Assembly (NCBI GenBank): GCA_964618555.1
Contig: CAZUBF010000042.1
Span: 1-22,185, forward strand
Length of the DNA stretch: 22,185 bases
DNA from: Calidifontimicrobium sp964618555
GTDB lineage: Bacteria; Pseudomonadota; Gammaproteobacteria; Burkholderiales; Burkholderiaceae_C
Direction: 5' to 3'
Shown here: piece by piece, positions 21,614 to 22,185 of the stretch
Position numbering within the stretch: position 1 is the stretch's first letter
Layout: each line of letters begins with the position of its first letter
Position numbers and translations under genes: made by a program
The notes under the pieces: model-generated
Told to the model about the DNA's origin: nothing
Seen by the model: the letters and a program-made list of their open reading frames with translations, nothing else
Database searches by the model: none

Positions 21614-22185
21614 TCAGCGCAGCAGCGACAGCACGCTCTGCGGCAGCTGGTTGGCTTGCGCGATCATCGCGGTGCCCGCCTGCTGCAGGATCTGCGCACG
21701 CGACAGATTCGCCGTCTCCGATGCGAAGTCGGCGTCCATGATGCGGCCGCGCGCGGCGGCTTGGTTCTCGGCGGCAATTTGCAGAGTCGAGATGATCGAC
21801 TCGAAGCGGTTCTGTGCCGCGCCGTAGAGGGCACGCTCGCCGTTGACGGCCGTGAGGGCGGCATCGATGTCCGTCAGCGCGTCGTTCGCGTTGGCGACGG
21901 AGTCGACTCCGCCAGCGGTCACGTCCGTGATCGCGGCGGCACCTGCCATGTTGGTGGTGGTGATGGTCACCGTCTCGCCATTGTTGGCGCCGACCTGGAA
22001 GGCCTTGGCACCAGCGCCCGTGGAGAGGATGGCGATGCCGTTGAACTGCGTGCTCGTCAGTGTGCGACCGATTTCGGCTGCAAGCTCGGTGTACTCCGCG
22101 TCGAGGTTGGTGCGGTCGTCGTCGCCATTCGTCGCGTTGGCCGACTGCACCGCGAGCTCACGCATGCGCTGCAGCATGTCACCGA
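21614..22185 (-). CDS. Second flagellin (partial, N-terminus beyond right edge)
   Basis: The visible 190 residues, ending LPQSVLSLLR, match the complete flagellin next to it: MLQRMRELAVQSANATNG, then STQFNGIAILSTG, FQVGANNGETVTITTT, and the conserved C-terminal block ALYGAAQNRFESIISTLQIAAENQAAARGRIMDADFASETANLSRAQILQQAG. The last 75 or so residues differ at only about ten positions, whereas the centre (AAITDVTAGGVDSVANANDAL) is different and longer. It has its own strong terminator. The start codon and about 85 residues are outside the window. Two tandem flagellins allow a mixed filament or alternative expression. Confidence 0.96.
   Translation of the reverse strand, partial: GDMLQRMRELAVQSANATNGDDDRTNLDAEYTELAAEIGRTLTSTQFNGIAILSTGAGAKAFQVGANNGETVTITTTNMAGAAAITDVTAGGVDSVANANDALTDIDAALTAVNGERALYGAAQNRFESIISTLQIAAENQAAARGRIMDADFASETANLSRAQILQQAGTAMIAQANQLPQSVLSLLR

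Noticed and set aside
1..22185. CRISPR arrays, tRNAs, rRNAs, transposases, prophage genes
   Set aside because: No spaced direct repeats, cloverleaf-like segments or recombinase motifs were found when reading the window.

Overview
The window is almost entirely a flagellar and chemotaxis gene cluster from a very GC-rich bacterium. Gene order, protein motifs and codon use suggest a betaproteobacterium of the order Burkholderiales, in the Rubrivivax/Leptothrix/Roseateles area. This placement is inferred from family knowledge, not from a database search. No tRNA, rRNA, CRISPR array, transposase or phage gene is visible.

Layout. At the left edge, on the minus strand, is a short CheZ-like protein followed by cheY, which is cut by the window edge. 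Diverging from them is a plus-strand two-component pair: a soluble kinase with an N-terminal receiver domain, and a NarL-type regulator, overlapping by 4 bp. A VOC/glyoxalase-fold gene and a small DUF2798-like membrane protein follow. From about 3.55 to 15.0 kb the minus strand carries the basal-body and export genes, transcribed right to left in the order fliF-G-H-I-J-K then fliL-M-N-O-P-Q-R. fliE diverges from fliF on the plus strand and is followed by a lytic transglycosylase with Sel1-like repeats. From 16.7 kb to the right edge the minus strand carries, in transcription order, a flagellin cut by the edge, a second complete flagellin, fliD, fliS, fliT, a ycgR-type PilZ flagellar brake and a FimT/GspH-like pseudopilin.

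The genes cover the MS ring (FliF), rod junction (FliE), C-ring switch (FliG, FliM, FliN), export apparatus (FliH, FliI, FliJ, FliO, FliP, FliQ, FliR), hook-length control (FliK), stator interface (FliL), filament and cap (two flagellins, FliD), chaperones (FliS, FliT), c-di-GMP braking (YcgR) and chemotactic signal output (CheY with a CheZ-like protein).

Most unusual points: (1) a pseudopilin gene that shares an ATGA overlap with the flagellar brake gene; (2) a CheZ-like protein of only 144 residues that keeps the DxxxQ motif and a CheZ-like tail; (3) two long structured non-coding stretches breaking the normally compact fliP-fliQ-fliR order, one with an assembly gap next to a dispersed repeat that recurs at 16.6 kb; (4) a consistent set of candidate sigma-28 promoters of the form TCAN-N15-SCCGA before cheZ-like, fliC and fliD, with a looser match before fliS; (5) a 10-N run inside fliM flanked by the same 5 bases, which looks like an unmerged contig join rather than missing sequence. 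I did not find an obviously new defence or mobile system.
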